Shown here piece by piece: positions 1 to 13,866 of a DNA stretch of 64,000 nucleotides. The notes under the pieces were generated by a model that was not told the origin of the DNA, searched no databases, and worked only from the letters and a program-made list of their open reading frames with translations. Source of the DNA: Strix aluco (taxonomy: Eukaryota > Chordata > Aves > Strigiformes > Strigidae). The stretch lies in the NCBI RefSeq assembly GCF_031877795.1, contig NC_133933.1:69146003-69210002 (forward strand), read 5' to 3'. Each line of letters begins with the position of its first letter. The first letter of the stretch is position 1. The position numbers and the translations under genes were made by a program.

Positions 1-2923
1 AGTATTTCTGTTGCTCTGTTTCAGATTAATTATGTTTGATGAACTGCAATTCAACTGCTTCTTCACACTCAATTTCACACAATTATGAGGATGTTTTGTA
101 GGTGCAACAAATCAGCATTGCATCACGTCACAGAACAGCACATGCCATCTCTCCAGCGGTGTTTGCAGAGGCGTTTCAATGCAGTTATTAGCTAAGGGGA
201 CTTAACACCCATCCTTGTTTTGAGTTACCTTTGCCTGTATATCAGAAAGGTCAAACAAGGATCAACTGTTCTCACCAGGGAAAGATGCCTGCAGAGTCCA
301 AGAGGAGCTTCTCTCTGGCTGCCATGTGAAGGGTGAGAAGTGCGAGAGGGGCTCTTCATTGTTTTCAGTGCATGTTTGCAAGGAGAGGCATTCAAACCTG
401 CTGTATGGGGAGGTGGGGACAGGAGAAATCTGAGCCTCGCAGAAATGCTGCTATGTCTTACACAGGGAGCAGTGAGTGCAGGCTAATGAGATGAGTGCAG
501 TGTGGAGGTAGATCACCAATTCATCACCCAAGCTAAAAGCTCAGTGTGACCCTGAAAATTAATTTAACACAAAGGACACACAGAGAAATTCCAGTCAGGG
601 TCATGACCATGCATGACCACTTATTAAATGACACAGAGCTAACTGAAAGAGTTGCAGAGCATGTCATTTGCCAGATGCTTTGTTCAAACCACTTGAGAGG
701 CAAAAAATTGTTGTCCTTTCTTATAAAGAGGTGTCATCTCCTTCACTCATCACTGTTGTGTGGTACAACATTTTGAGATGTTTGAACCAGGAAAGCCAAA
801 CTCCTGGAGTATCAGACTTATTTTCCAAAATAAGGCTGTAAATGTGGGACTCTTGGGGTTGGATGGAGCATGTGCAAGAGAGTTCTCTTGATTACCAACT
901 GTAAGGCATCTCTAGCCTTTCTGAAACAGAGTGGGTGCCCAGAGACCTGCTGCTTTCCTCACGGACCTGATGAACAAAATTCAGATTCAGATGTCAGATG
1001 GCACCCATTACCAAAGATATGCTTCTCTGCCCTGATCATCTCCTTTTGCACCATTTAAGATCAAAGACTAAATAGGGACAACTTCCCTCCATATTTTCCT
1101 ATATATCCCCTGAGTGAGGAGGTCTCACTGGGTGATCTCAACAAGAAGTAGCCAAAAGAGAGACAGTAGCACCATACACATTAATACAGGGATGCAGTGT
1201 GGCCTGGAAGCAATCCTGTTTATCAAAGTAAAATCAGAGGGAGTCCAACAAGTCCAAGGCTGAGAAGAAAGTAATGCAAATCCAGTCTGGACCCAACAGA
1301 ACATAATGTTTTCCCAGTCTGAATTTGTATTAGCAAGTAAAAAGCAAGTGAGCAAAACAGGACTTGAGCAGTACCTCTTTACACATACTGTGGGAGTGCA
1401 GTTCAAGGGGATCCATGCACATCAGGGGGATGTTTTGCTGTGGAATGGGTAACATTTTTATTGGGGCGGGGGGGGGGTCAAATGCCTGCATTTGGACTGC
1501 ATGTATGGCATTGGTGCCTTGCACAAAAGAGCTCTTCCTCCTCTGTCAGTCCTTTAACCATGTTTCTGTGTAACTGCAAAGGCATTTAGGCAGTTGACCA
1601 ATAAATTTCAGCATAATCTGCTGGTGCAAATCACATCAGCTACACTGACATCATAGCAGTTCATACTGAGTGTGGGGATGCAAATCAACAAAAGCACCTA
1701 CAAGTGGGACTGAGGGGCAGTTTCATGACATGAATCATCCTCAAAACCTTTAGATGCATAAAGTTTGAAGGTGTTTATGCCAACCTATTACTGCATGTCC
1801 TAGAGCAGCCACCAGCTTTGTGCAGCTCTCCAAAGCCAAGGGCCAAACTCTCAGAGCTCTTCTCTTGGAGACCATCACAGGCTCCTCTTCCAGGGGACTT
1901 CTTGGAGCTGCAGGGACACCCCGTCCGCAAGCACTCAGAGCCCGCTTTGCACACACACAGCTGTGGCCACAACACACCCAGGGCAGATCAGTGTCTGTAG
2001 CTGGAGAAATGTCTTCTGTTTCAGGGCTTGGCACAAAAAATACCACATATACCAATCCATGCAGATACAAAGTCTAAAAAGTATTTTAACATATTTGTGG
2101 TCGACAGATAAGTGCATAACATGGTCTTGGAGGAGGTATTTAGAACTTACTGCAAATCCTGCTTTTCCAAATAGCTGTTACAGTCCCATTGAAGCACAGC
2201 TCCTGTGAGTGGGTGCTTGTAGGACTGGCAGTACTTTGGTATTGATTAAAACCTGTTAAACAGTGGAATTAAATACCCATGGAAAGTCTTCTCTGACTGC
2301 CCTTGGGTTACTAGCTTCACACTGATGAAATTCCTCCCACATGAGGGACCTGGGTTTGTGGCTTCGTGTCCCTCAGCCTGGGTATCCCCAAGAAGACGCA
2401 GTGACTACACTCTCCAACAAGCCCTGCTGTGATGCACCATCTGGCTGCTGTGGGAGCTCTCTGTGTGCATTGTTGGCCCTGTGAGGAGCAAAATCCATGC
2501 AGGGAAGTCAGTGAAGGCAAGCCTCTAGTGAGGGCAAATCTTAGGAGCAAGTTTCTACTGATGAAAGACTACTTTGGGATGAGAGATGTCCATTTCTAGT
2601 TTAAACCTGGGCAGATTTGCCATATTGACTCTACTGGAGTTAAATTTATATCAGCTTGAATGGATGCTTTAAAACTGAGCTATTTTATACCTAAAATAGA
2701 ACAGATGTTTCAACAAGTGTGGAAATTTAACTGATGTGGGAGCCAGATTCCTCAGATAATCCACAAAGAGGAATATTCTCCCCACCTAAGGGTGGCTTTC
2801 AGACTCCTGCTCTTTGACCTCTCCTTTGGTGCAGCCCTCCTTTCCTCACTAGCTGTTGAGGGAGTTTAGGGTGATCAGGAAGCTAAATTAGACTGTGTGA
2901 TAGCATTCCACATGTAACATGGT

Positions 2924-2965
2924 TTAGGACTATATGATCATTGCAGGTCCTTTCCAACTGAGCTA
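2924..2965 (+). mobile_element. CR1 LINE 3'-terminal fragment (about 40 bp)
   Basis: The sequence ggactatatgatcattgcag then gtcctttccaactgag matches the last bases of avian CR1 elements (gactagatgatc...aggtccttccaac...). Only the 3' end is present, as expected for severe 5' truncation. It runs directly into the CTATT array, which is in the position of the CR1 terminal short repeats. Confidence 0.7.
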
Positions 2966-3098
2966 TTCTATTCTATTCTATTCTATTCTATTCTATTCTA
3001 TTCTATTCTATTCTATTCTATTCTATTCTATTCTATTCTATTCTATTCTATTCTATTCTATTCTATTCTATTCTATTCTATTCTATTCTATTCTATTC
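2966..3098 (+). repeat. (TTCTA)n microsatellite, 26 perfect units
   Basis: Twenty-six uninterrupted TTCTA units (130 bases) are followed by a partial TTC. The array starts at the tail of a CR1 fragment, so it probably grew from the CR1 terminal repeat. The open frame through it (repeating Ser-Ile-Leu-Phe-Tyr) is a by-product of the 5-base unit. Confidence 0.98.
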
Positions 3099-4036
3099 CC
3101 ATGTAAAAGCCCACTTGTTTTGTCTACATCTTATTGTAAGTTGTTGAAGTAGTTCAAATGCAGTTTTAAACCCATGTTGGGGACAGTGGGGAAGATGGAA
3201 CAAGGATCAGGCAAGAAGGATCAAGGAGGATGGAAGAAAGCTCAAGGGTTCACAAGAAAAATGAAATCCATGGAGGTGAGGAAGGAAATAAATCCCTCTT
3301 TCAGTCCATCTCTGTCCTTCTTATGGAACTTTATGGGGTCTGTGGTGGTCTGTCTTTATGTATTACATCAGATTAAGCAAGCTAAAACCCAGATCTGGAA
3401 CATTTCCCTAAAGCCCAGAGAATTACACTGGAGACAAATTTAGTCTCCTTGACTTTGCTCCTGTGATTCTTAGATTAACTGGCTACCTGAGTTAAAGTAT
3501 GATTCATTAGCACAGTTAAATGCAGAACCCTTTCTGTGTCTTTCACCTCAGTCACTAAATGTATCTGTAACAAAACCCAGAACAGCTGGCTTCACATGTT
3601 GCACTGAACAGCCCAGGGACTCGATTACAGAGGTCATACCTCTTGCCACCCTTATGATCCAGATTACATCAGACTGCTTATTCTCTGACCCAAAATGCTT
3701 TTGGCCTTAATCTTGGCCATCAAATGCTCTACCTGAAACTGAAAAATCTTGGGGGAAATAGCACACTGTCAGTGTGGAAATTCTGACCCTCCCATAGATT
3801 TAGTTGGTTGTTCCTGTGTTTTGAAATATTGTAAACTGTATGACCTTGCACTAGCTTGAAAAATACTGGTAAAAGATAGGGCTGTCTAGAATTCACATCA
3901 ATATCTTTGACATTAGAGCAGTATTTCAGGCTTTTACATAGCATGCAGTTATTGTATTAATTTATAGTGCACATGAATTTGATGTTAACAGGCATTCATG
4001 CTCAGCATTGCCTTGCATGACATTTGTTTGCAGTGC

Positions 4037-4055
4037 TTTTTTTTTTTTTTTTTTT
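4037..4055 (+). repeat. Poly-T tract (19 T)
   Basis: A simple homopolymer in the SLC2A12 intron; no flanking retroposon body was recognised. Confidence 0.9.
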
Positions 4056-7000
4056 GATATTTGAGCTTCTACATTTTGCAGAGCAGCTGTGGCCTGGACT
4101 TAAATTTCACAGAAATGAGCGGCATCAATTTTATATTGTTTTGTGGTTTAGTCTGGAAAAGGAGATAGTGGTGGGGATTAAATCAAGTGCTCAAAAATAA
4201 GCAAGTGCTTAAATGCTTTGTTGGATCTGAACCAGGATAATAAACCTTGGAAATGTGCATGTTGCACTGAGGATCAGTACAGAAAGTCCTATTTTATTTA
4301 ATTAAAAAATTATCTTGGATTCTTTATTTTATTACAAGATTCCTAGCACTGTTCATTTGTACTGAATCATCTTTTAATGCATGCATTCATGTGATTTGAA
4401 TATGACACTTCTAGTATTTATCTAGCTCATTATTCCTGTGCTATGCAAATGGTGCCTCATGTGGCCTTTATTTCAGACTCTCTTTGTACTACCAAGCTGC
4501 AGTAGAAAGACAAGGCATGCCAAAATGAAAAATAAAGCAAGGATTGTGAATTGCCCACTTCTCCCTATTTCCTTGCCCCAGACAAAGTTTATCTGAAGCC
4601 CCTTGTTAATACGTCAACTAACCCAAGAATCGGTTTGCCTTTTCACAGGCTGATTGGTAGTAGTGAAGTGCAAGCAAATTTAAGATATTTTTGGATAGTT
4701 GGATGATGAGTTACAGGATTTCCAATTGCAGGAGGTGTTCACTAAAATACCAGCCAAACAAGTTAATCTTATCTAACTTGATAGAACCTACAAGTTTAGG
4801 AGGCTTTTTAGGTGTTAAAAAAGTCATAATATGGAAAAAAATGCTGATCTAGTAGTAAGACATGGCAACATCAGTGGGAGCGTCTCCTTAATTATTTTAG
4901 GACACAATTTTGCAAAGAGCAGAATATCCTTGTTCAACTGTGAGACTGAATTTAAACTATGGTTTAAACTGAGGTGCACACCTGAAATCTGGGATGTCAT
5001 TTTCGCTGTCATCTGTGTTTCTGTTCATAACTTTACTTTTAAGTGTGTGAATGAGGGAAAGTCTTGGCAGATGAGGCCAAGGGCTTTCTTTGCCTTCTGA
5101 AAGACAGAGCCCTTGGTACTGTGAAAAGAGGGAGTGACAACACCATGCCCCAGCCAATATTTCTGTGTCTCTGCAACGATGGTGGTTCAAGCTGCTGTTG
5201 CTGAGCACAAAATTTGCCCTTCAAGAACTACCTAGAAAAGGTAGAGGACTACCTGTGTTTTGGCATACTATGCTCCATTTAAACAGCAATTTGAGCCAAT
5301 ATTCTGAATTTGGTGCTCTGGATTATATAATCTCTCTACTAATAGGTGTATGTTAATAAACCTATTGACACAAAGATGCTGCTTGAGAGGAATATGTGTG
5401 CTTAAAGTTAGTCATAGTTTTAAAGTTCGTCTCAGATTAGTTAGTAGCCACTGGCTAAAATAAAGCATTTTACCTCCAAACTCACATTATTAAAAAATCT
5501 AGAGAATGAATATCGCTGTGATTCTAACTAGTAATCGGGCCTAACAATCCTCCTTTGTTCCACAGGGACATTATCTTCTGTAAAGTGGTGCGCTGTCAAG
5601 TGAGTCTAGCATACCATCTTGTACAAGCTTTCATATGATAATCAAGGTTGCCTATCATTAGCCAAATTTGCCCTTCTCACTTTGTAGGTCAAGTGTTGCA
5701 TTAAAGCATTCAGTAAATAATAGTGGCCTCTGATAATCATATCAAAGACAGTGAAAGATTTTGCATTTGTTTCCTTGACCAAGTTCTGGGTGAGAAGATC
5801 ATTGTGACACTGAAATCTGTGAAAAGTTTATAGGGCATATGTCATTTTCCTTTGGGAGAGAGGGCTGGGAGTAATTTTTTAGAGGCATACTGATCCCGAG
5901 CCAGCTTTGTGCAAAAGCTAGAACTGTCAGTAGGACTTGCAAAGACAGTATTTTATTTCATTGGTAAACATCATCAAACTAAAACATGTATTATAAAGTA
6001 TGAGAAAATAATTACGGCAGAAGGTAAAAATGTGCAATCACGCAACTTACTGCCACTGCTGAGGAAGGTGCAGACTGGCAGCCAAAGTGCAGAGAGCATG
6101 GCCGGATGGCAAGGCAGTGCGTGAAGACTGTTTCTCCCCATGGCATCTCAGTTTCTGTGTCACATTGAGCTCTGGAAGGAAAGCCAGGAAGATTTTCTCA
6201 AAGAGAAAGGGGACACAGGAGGGCACCCAGCTTCTGTTGCCATTGAAAATCAACCCTAAGTGCAGAAAATTCATATGAAAGAATGAGAACTAAAAGACAC
6301 TTTGTGGCGGGTGGACCCAGAGCCTTCACACCTTCATCCTGGCTGCCTCCCTCCAGCAGCAACCAAAGCAAAGCATGAACCACAGTGACCAGCAAGGGAC
6401 TTACTTAAAAAAATGGATCAGAGCAGGCCTCTCACTACATAAGTCACTGTTGTAAAAGGTTGCTTATCCTTTCCACTGGGAGTTTTGTAAAACATATGCA
6501 CAGATCTCTATTTTGCAAGAGCAAAGGCTTAAATTGTCCCCAACGGCTGTGTCCCAACAGTTTTTTCTCATGCATCCCCTCAAGGACCAACATTAGCCCT
6601 TGGATACTGGAAAAATAGGTTCATTTACCCCACTCAGCTGGGTAATTTCTCCTCTCCATCTCTTTAGAAGTGAAATATGTGATAATCTGAACTAATTCAA
6701 ACACAACTTCCTCGTGAATTAGAGCCTCTGGCTTCTGTAGTCATTCCTCTGCAAATGCCTCAGAGGATTATCCTGGATTCAATATTCTGAACAAATAAAC
6801 ACCTACAAACAGGAATACACATTTCAGGTTTTAATTAAAAGGCCTTTTTTGGATGGCAATATGAGATTTATTATAATAAGCACATTCTCCCTTGAAAGTT
6901 CATTTTAATTTTTTCTTTTTCTCTCTTTTTTCCTTTCTGCTTGCCCTGCAAGTTGTTCTGTCTTGATGGGACAGTTTGAGTGTCTATATAACAAAGGATG

Positions 7001-7452
7001 AGAGAGAGACACAGTGGATAAGAAATCCAGTTGCTAACAGAATTGTTATCTCATACGTAAGTTCAAATCAACTTCTATTAGGGGACCTGAAAAGAGGTAC
7101 AGACTATTACATATCTGCCTACATAAAGCTATGATGCATTCTACTGATATGTTTGCTGCAGAGTACTGTTATTGGGCAAGATGGGCCACAAATCACATTA
7201 ACTAAGACAATTCTACCATTCCTAGATCCTTATATATTTATCACTTCTTGCCCAGTAATTCTTCAGATGGGAGTCAATGTCTGTAAGAAAGTTCTTCTTG
7301 TTTGTGACTATTCTTTGCAGCTGAAAATGGACAGTAATTGAAGATCACTGAAAACAGATTTAAGAATATATTGAACAGCTTGCCTGAAACAGGAAAATCC
7401 ATACCAGGCATTACACTTTTTCCAAGTTCATGGAGACGAAAAATTCAATAGT

Positions 7453-7469
7453 AAAAAAAAAAAAAAAAA
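7453..7469 (+). repeat. Poly-A tract (17 A)
   Basis: A simple homopolymer in the SLC2A12 intron; no retroposon body was recognised upstream. Confidence 0.85.
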
Positions 7470-10400
7470 GCGCTAAAATTCAGGCTCACAGTGGTGAGAA
7501 GGTTGGGGGAAGAAGGTTAGAGGAAGAAGGATGGCTGGGGAAAATCAGAGGTGAAGTATATCTCACTGCCTTCATTCTCAAGTGGCCCAGAAAACAGGGG
7601 AAAGAGGTAATGTGTTGGTCTCACAGTCTCTTCTCCCAAAACCCTCCTGCCACTCTAACGTGAACTGGAGAAGACGTGAGTGAAGGGTGATTTTCATGGC
7701 CCACTGTAAGCTTCTTTAAAAAAGTGCATGTGAGTGTTCAGCCTGTCTATCAGATAGTGATGCAAATAGTACAAACACTGGACAACAATTTTTGTGTACT
7801 CTGATACAGTCTCAGAGATAAAAGTATTAAATCCCACTTGTCCTAACATATGTTACTTCAAGGAGTCGGCCTAAAGGATTAACCATTAGAAACTTAAATG
7901 TAGTATACCAGAACGAAAGAAAAATAATTTAAGATTTGCCACACCACATCAGCTCCTTTTGGATCATCAGTGGTTATCAGGTATCTTTCAACCAGTAGTC
8001 ATAAAGCTGCTCTGAGAGAAGCGCCTCGGAAGCAGTAGAATGAGGTACGTATTGCCTTTGCCTGCAGAGATCAGGATGCAGCCAGGGGCGTTAGATTAGC
8101 TGAGGCTTCTCCTGACTCCCCTATCTCTCGACAATAGAGCAATTCCACTCTTTTTAATGTGCACACACAGGGTTTGTCTTGACCCTTGGCAGGTTGGCAC
8201 TCTGCTGGAGGCTTACACGCTCTCCAAAGCAATATAGCTGCTCATTTCCTCCATATTTGCCAGTTATTAATTTTGAGCAGTCACTTCAGTCTCACGTTAT
8301 GGGGCAGAGCCAGAGAGACAAATGGCTCTCATTAAGCAGAGTCATTGATTTAACCAGTGGCGATCCTTTGCTTTGGCCTCTTGCACAAAACCGTGGACAG
8401 AGTTTCAGTTCACTTTTAATGCGTCATAACTCTTTTACCTACTTTGGAAAAGGACAAACTCCCTCTCATCCTCTCTTCTTTCCAGTCTAAGCATCCCTCA
8501 CTTTTGCCAGCCCCCCAGATTTCCTTCACTAGAGCTGCTGTGAGAGCCTCTACAGGGACTGCATTCTGTGGGTACTGGAAGCAGTGACAGGACAGTGCTG
8601 GTGCATTACAGCAGCAGGTACCCCCCTCGCCAAATCCCAGCTCTGCCCCAGTGCTGTGCGCCCTCACTGGTACACACCTCATCACCATGCACACCGTGAA
8701 GGTTTGTGCCATCCCCTGCAACATGCCCTTTGAAATTAAGGCAAACCAGTACTGAAGCTGGACTTTTGTGAGAAGTAGTTGGCCATCTGGCTATTCGTGT
8801 TAATAACCTGCAGAGCCAGAAATCAGGTAAATGAAAAACCTGTGGGGTTTCATAAGCCAGGAAAAGAATCTGGTCTTGACAAAGCCAGTCATTAGTCAGG
8901 TCCTTTGACTTCCTTCCTCTCATGGCAGTTTTGCAGTGGCCTGCTTGCATCCTTACCCGATGTTGATAATTTGTTACATGTTCTTAGATGGTCGGCCTGC
9001 ATTACTGGTGGGATAATCCCTTCTTTATCTTCCCTTGGACCTCGTGTTGCTAACAACTCAGTCCTCCCTTTCAAAGTCTTACATACTTCTGCCTACTTCC
9101 CTCCTAAGCTGTAAGTCCACTTAATCTTTTTCCAGAATTTATACTTCAGAAACTTGAATTCTTTCAAGTATTGCAACAGCTGCTTTCTAAATCACACCAT
9201 AAAGAACTTGATCTCACGCAATACAGGTATAGAAAAGAAAAAAATGCTAAGCAGCAAATGAATACCAAGGGAATCTAATATTTCATTAATGAGAGCTGCT
9301 GAGCAGCTTCCAATTTGCTTCTGCCTCCTGGCAGGAATAAGGTCAAAACAAGGACATTTTTAATTCATGTACCTCACTTGAATGTTGAATACCCTCAAGC
9401 TCACAGTATTTCTCAGATATTCTCAGATTTCTCTGCTTCTCTGGTGTCTGTTACTTTTTTTAAATTATTTTTTTATTTACCGCATAGCTATAAAGTGAGG
9501 AAGTAAGGAAGAAATCACATGAGGGTTTGACACAACTCTTTGTTTATGGCCCAAATATAAAGCTCATTAAGTTGGCCAGGTTGCCTCAAATAAAAGGGCC
9601 ACTCAATCAATCTGTTACCCTGACTCCAACAATAGCCAGTAACAGATGCTGAGGGAAAATACATAAGAAAAGGCCCATGCAGCATGCACAGCATGTCCTT
9701 CTGCCTATCTGTAGAACTTCAAGAAAAATGTTGGGGATTTATTTGTACTACTGTGAACAACAGTTCTTGATGAATCTTTTTCCACATATTCAGAGAAATA
9801 ATGTTTTAACACCCAGCATTTAATCATTTTAACTCACTAACATTTTTTCACATCTGAAGCATCTTGTGAAAGTGAGTTCAGTAGCTGAAATACATTGTCT
9901 GAAAAAGCACATCCTCCTGCCTCGCCTAACATCTGTCCCTGGTAACTTCACTTGGATTCTCTTGGTTTGTGTCTTTAAAAATGTAAGGAAAACCTCTCCT
10001 TTGTTCATCTCCACTTCATCCCTGTTTCCCTCTGCTGTACCTTGTCTAAACTGAAGAATCCTTGTCTGTTTAATTGCTCTTTGCAAAACCCATTGCACAC
10101 CTTTCTTTGTGGCTCATCTAGTTCTGAGTTGACCAAATCTGCATGCAACGTGACAAATACAGAGTCTCAACAGGCATGTCAGTGGTAGATTCAGTGTTTC
10201 CTCCCTAATAATTGCCAAGCCTCTGTTTGCATCCACGACCTCTGCCTCGCGGGAGTTGATGCTTGTCCCTGAACTGCCCAGGGAGTCTCCAGCACTTCTG
10301 CCCCAAGCAGTGCTGGCATGCTGGTGTGGGTACTGGTGGCTGGTTTTCTCCTTATGTGTTACTTTGCATGTGTTGATAAGGAATTTTATGGGTCATTTTT

Positions 10401-10701
10401 TCAAATTACTTAATACTTTGAGATCCTGTTGTGATTTATGATCCTTCTGCATTTTTATCATCCCAAATAATTTTGTACGATCAGTAAGTTTTGCACAGGC
10501 ATTCACCTCCCTTTTCTGAGAGATCTGGAAATATACTGAGCAGATCTAGTAATCTTCCACTGTGAAAACTGGCCTTGTCCTTTGTTTCCTATTACAAATA
10601 GTTATTGATGTATATGAATACCCTCTCTTCTATACCATGACAGTTCACCAAAGCTCTCTGAAACTGAAAAGCACAGTGGCTCATTTGTTTCAATCCCCCT
10701 G

Positions 10702-10759
10702 TTCCTTAACTCTTTCAAAGAGACATGGGTTTCCTTAACTCTTTCAGAGAGACATGGCT
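10702..10759 (+). repeat. 29-bp tandem duplication
   Basis: Two adjacent copies of ttccttaactctttca[a/g]agagacatgg.t (10702-10730 and 10731-10759) differ at only a couple of bases, indicating a fairly recent local duplication in intronic DNA. Confidence 0.9.
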
Positions 10760-11962
10760 TTCCTCGGCAAAAACTGCACAACTCTGCCTCAAAACACTGT
10801 ACATACCCTCCTTTCCTTCTTCCAGCTTACTTAGCTTTATCCTAGCTCCAGCCAGCAGCTCGGTACAGAAGTCTATCTGGGTGACCCCTTCCTGCATCCC
10901 CATGGAACATTTTATTCAGTGCTGGCATGTGTCACTTCCTCCATCCCTGGCCTCTTGTTCTCTCAGCCAGCAGACTCTGAAAATACTTGGCTGCCTGATG
11001 ATTGTATTGCAAGTAACTTTTCAGCAATTATACTGTGTTTTCTTTGTTTGGACGCAGGGTACATGTTTATGGAAGGCATATTTCTATTTCTAACAGCTTT
11101 CTTCATTCAGTTTTTTATCTGTGCTGAGCTATTTCTTTTCTATTTTATTTGATTGTATGCATACTTTAAGCCTCTAATCAGGTAATTTAAACATTCTCCA
11201 TAACACCACTGAAACACCCTGATTGTCCTTTTAATTTCTTTATAGAAAACAGGCTTATTCTAATATTGTTCTCTTTTTGAAACAAAATGGCACTGCTTAG
11301 GCCGGTGAAGGCAGAGCTCATAGGTGACTTTGGAGTGACTTTGGGAGTGTGCAGGTTAAATTTCTGCAGCGCTGCGTGCACACAGTGCACAAGGTAGCAG
11401 CAGTCATTATGAATGGGAGCCTCAACCTAGTTACTGGCTTCCCAGGAGCCAGCTCCATCCCCACCGTACCTACAGTGGCTGCTGCTTTTTGGCAAAGGTA
11501 CAAATAGTAAAAACAATCCCAGAGAAGTGCTAAAAGCAAAGAATCGATTGTTATCGCTGCCTCAGCTTGGGGAAAGGAATAAACAGACTGTAGTAAGTGT
11601 CAGATTTCTACAACTGTTCTTTGTCCGCAGGGAATAAGCCTATCCACTCCTCACTAGCTAAAGAGAGGTCAGGGCTATGCCAGAGGAAGTAGCTACCATT
11701 AGCAGACATGAACATATCTGGTGCGTTGGCGGGATCTGTCTGAACTAAATAACTGGTTGAAATAAGAGCAGCAAACCACTATCATGACCGATGCAGATCC
11801 TCAAGTATTTTGGTTTCTTAACAGGAAAACAATGTTTCAAACCTCCAGGCAAATTGTAGTTAGCCTGGAAAAATACATGGTATTGGAGCTGCTGCAGTGT
11901 CACACACTTCAGCTGTGGCATGAGCTGTCCCCCAGTGCCTGTAACACTGCTGAGGGTCATCT

Positions 11963-11994
11963 AGCTCAGGGCTCACCCAGCTCAGGGCTCACCC
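11963..11994 (+). repeat. 16-bp perfect tandem duplication
   Basis: The unit agctcagggctcaccc occurs twice without mismatch. It is intronic, with no function apparent. Confidence 0.9.
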
Positions 11995-13743
11995 AGCCTG
12001 GCAGGGCTGCCATGTCAGCACACGGGACTCGATCGTCCTTGCTCGGTGCCTCTCTGAGCAGCCACTGAAAGTTGCTTGAACAAAAGAAGATTCTAGAAGA
12101 AGCAAACACAGACCAAAGTACCCACAGAAAAAGTTTATTCCTGGATGCTGGTTTATGCCCAGCAGAAAGTGGGTTTGAACTCTTTCAAACTTTATTTTAA
12201 TCCTGTCTAACGTGGCTATGAATATCCCCTTTGCCAGTCTTAGTTTATAATCATTTGTGCAGCCACGTTTGTCTTGTCAGCAGCAAGTGTATTAAACTTT
12301 GCTGTGATCCAAGCCAGAAAAAAAAGAAAAAAAGCCTCTCTACAGCTGCTGTTAGGCGCGGTGGCTGTGTTATGACTGTGTGCCACTTGACTATGCGTAA
12401 CAGTGTTAGGCCATTTGTTAGGCCATTACGCAGTGTGGTCTTGATTCTCTGGAATCAAATCACCACTCTGCCAGGTCACTCCCACTGTGGAACTGGAGCA
12501 CTTTATATTTTTCCTTAGAAAAAATAGCTGGGCCAGCTCCAGGGAACATTATTGAATTCAAATCTGTGGTACAAAGAAATCTAGAGTGTGCTCAAATCTG
12601 CTCTGTGGACTCAAGGCTCGGGGTTTTTCTTTCCCCTTTCAGTTGGTCCTTTATGTTCTCCTTCCACAGCACTTTTTTCTTTTCTACCTTTGCCAGCACT
12701 GTCACACAGGAATCCTACAAGTATCCGAAGGGATATTGCAGCATGACACACATTCACATTTACAGGAGCCTATTTTTAAAATGCAACTTTAAGGCTGCCC
12801 ACTGCAAGTGTCCTGAGGATACTCGCATCTGTCATTTTGCAGAAACAATATCACAGAGGAGTAATTTATAATGGCCACGTCCAAGGGTCTGAAAACACAA
12901 TTCACCCACATGTTCCTCTCTGCTCTCGTGCTGGTCATCTGCTAACCCATAACCTCTCCATGCAGCAACCTCTTGCTCATACATCTTGCTCATGAACAAA
13001 AAGAGGGCTTTTTTTTGTTGTTTTTTTTTTTTTTGCTTTCTAATAACCAGGAATGGTACAGAAATGTGGTGTCTTTTTTTTTCCTTTTTTTCTTTTTTTC
13101 TCTTGCTATCAAGGTGGTTACACAGCCAGGTCTTTGTGTATGAATTTGTTTTTGTGGGCTAGCAACACCAGCATTTAGATCACCTGTGGTGTGGTGTCAT
13201 ATGAGGGAGGCAAAAACCAGGCCCTCTCTCTTCATTTATACCTCAGCAATATGATTTATATGGAGTGGAGAGCTGGAATAGCAAACCCGCTTCAGTGTGG
13301 CATGTTGATTTATAAGGTGGCATAAACACACAGTGCTGCTCCGAGGCTGAAGATTACTTTGGTTTGCTGCCCCACTTCCATTAGTGCTATGTCACTTGAG
13401 AGTTATTTAGTCAGAGCTCCCTTTCATACACAGACGTGCAGTCAGAGCTCACTTCCCCGGTTGGTTCTGTGTGCGCTGGCACTGCCCTGGTGCCACTGGG
13501 GCCACCCGTCCCTCTCTCAGGTGCCAGGCAGGGATGATGACCCAGGGTGATGCTGACTGCTGTCCATGCTCCTTGTAGAGCATGGGCAGTCCTCTGGGGC
13601 TTTGGCCCACACAAACCTAACAACGTCTCTAAAAATCACCTTAATCTTTCAGGTGGCCTCACCTGAATTCATGGACTATCTAAATTTACAGCATGGAAAG
13701 CCATCCTTTTGAAGACAACATTTTTTTTTTCCTTCTATTTCAG

Positions 13744-13866
13744 TGTCCTGGCTGGTCCTGAGTGAAATTTTCCCTGGTGGGATCAGAGGACGGGCCATGG
13801 CTTTGACATCTAGCATGAACTGGGGTATAAATCTCCTCATCTCCTTGACATTTTTGACTGTAACTG
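13744..13866 (+). CDS. SLC2A12: SLC2A12 coding exon (equivalent to human exon 3)
   Basis: The 123-base exon follows a T-rich tract ending in ttcag at 13743 and is followed by the donor gtaaga at 13867. It encodes 40 complete residues from [10 protein letters not shown] to LTFLTVT, plus the first base of a split Glu codon. The EIFP...RGRA stretch is a conserved intracellular motif of sugar transporters after TM10. The exon number assumes the human five-exon structure. Confidence 0.95.

Larger units (their letters stand above)
1..13743 (+). other. SLC2A12 intron (right part), no exon seen
   Basis: The first visible exon starts inside a codon, so everything to its left is transcribed intron if the gene has its usual structure. 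I see no other SLC2A12 exon here. The stretch holds AT-rich unique sequence, a CR1-derived tail with a CTATT microsatellite (about 2924-3098), a poly-T run (4037-4055), a poly-A run (7453-7469), a 29-base tandem duplication (10702-10759), a 16-base tandem duplication (11963-11994) and T-rich tracts near 13010-13090. None of the short open frames resembles a known protein. Confidence 0.75.

Noticed and set aside
2934-3152. 72-codon open frame with repeating Ser-Ile-Leu-Phe-Tyr
   Set aside because: It is the translation of the TTCTA microsatellite, open in all frames on that strand because the unit has no stop there.
1-13743. Search for the large SLC2A12 exon encoding TM1-TM10
   Set aside because: No open frame of the needed length (about 1 kb) or with GLUT motifs exists left of 13744, so it must lie outside the window.
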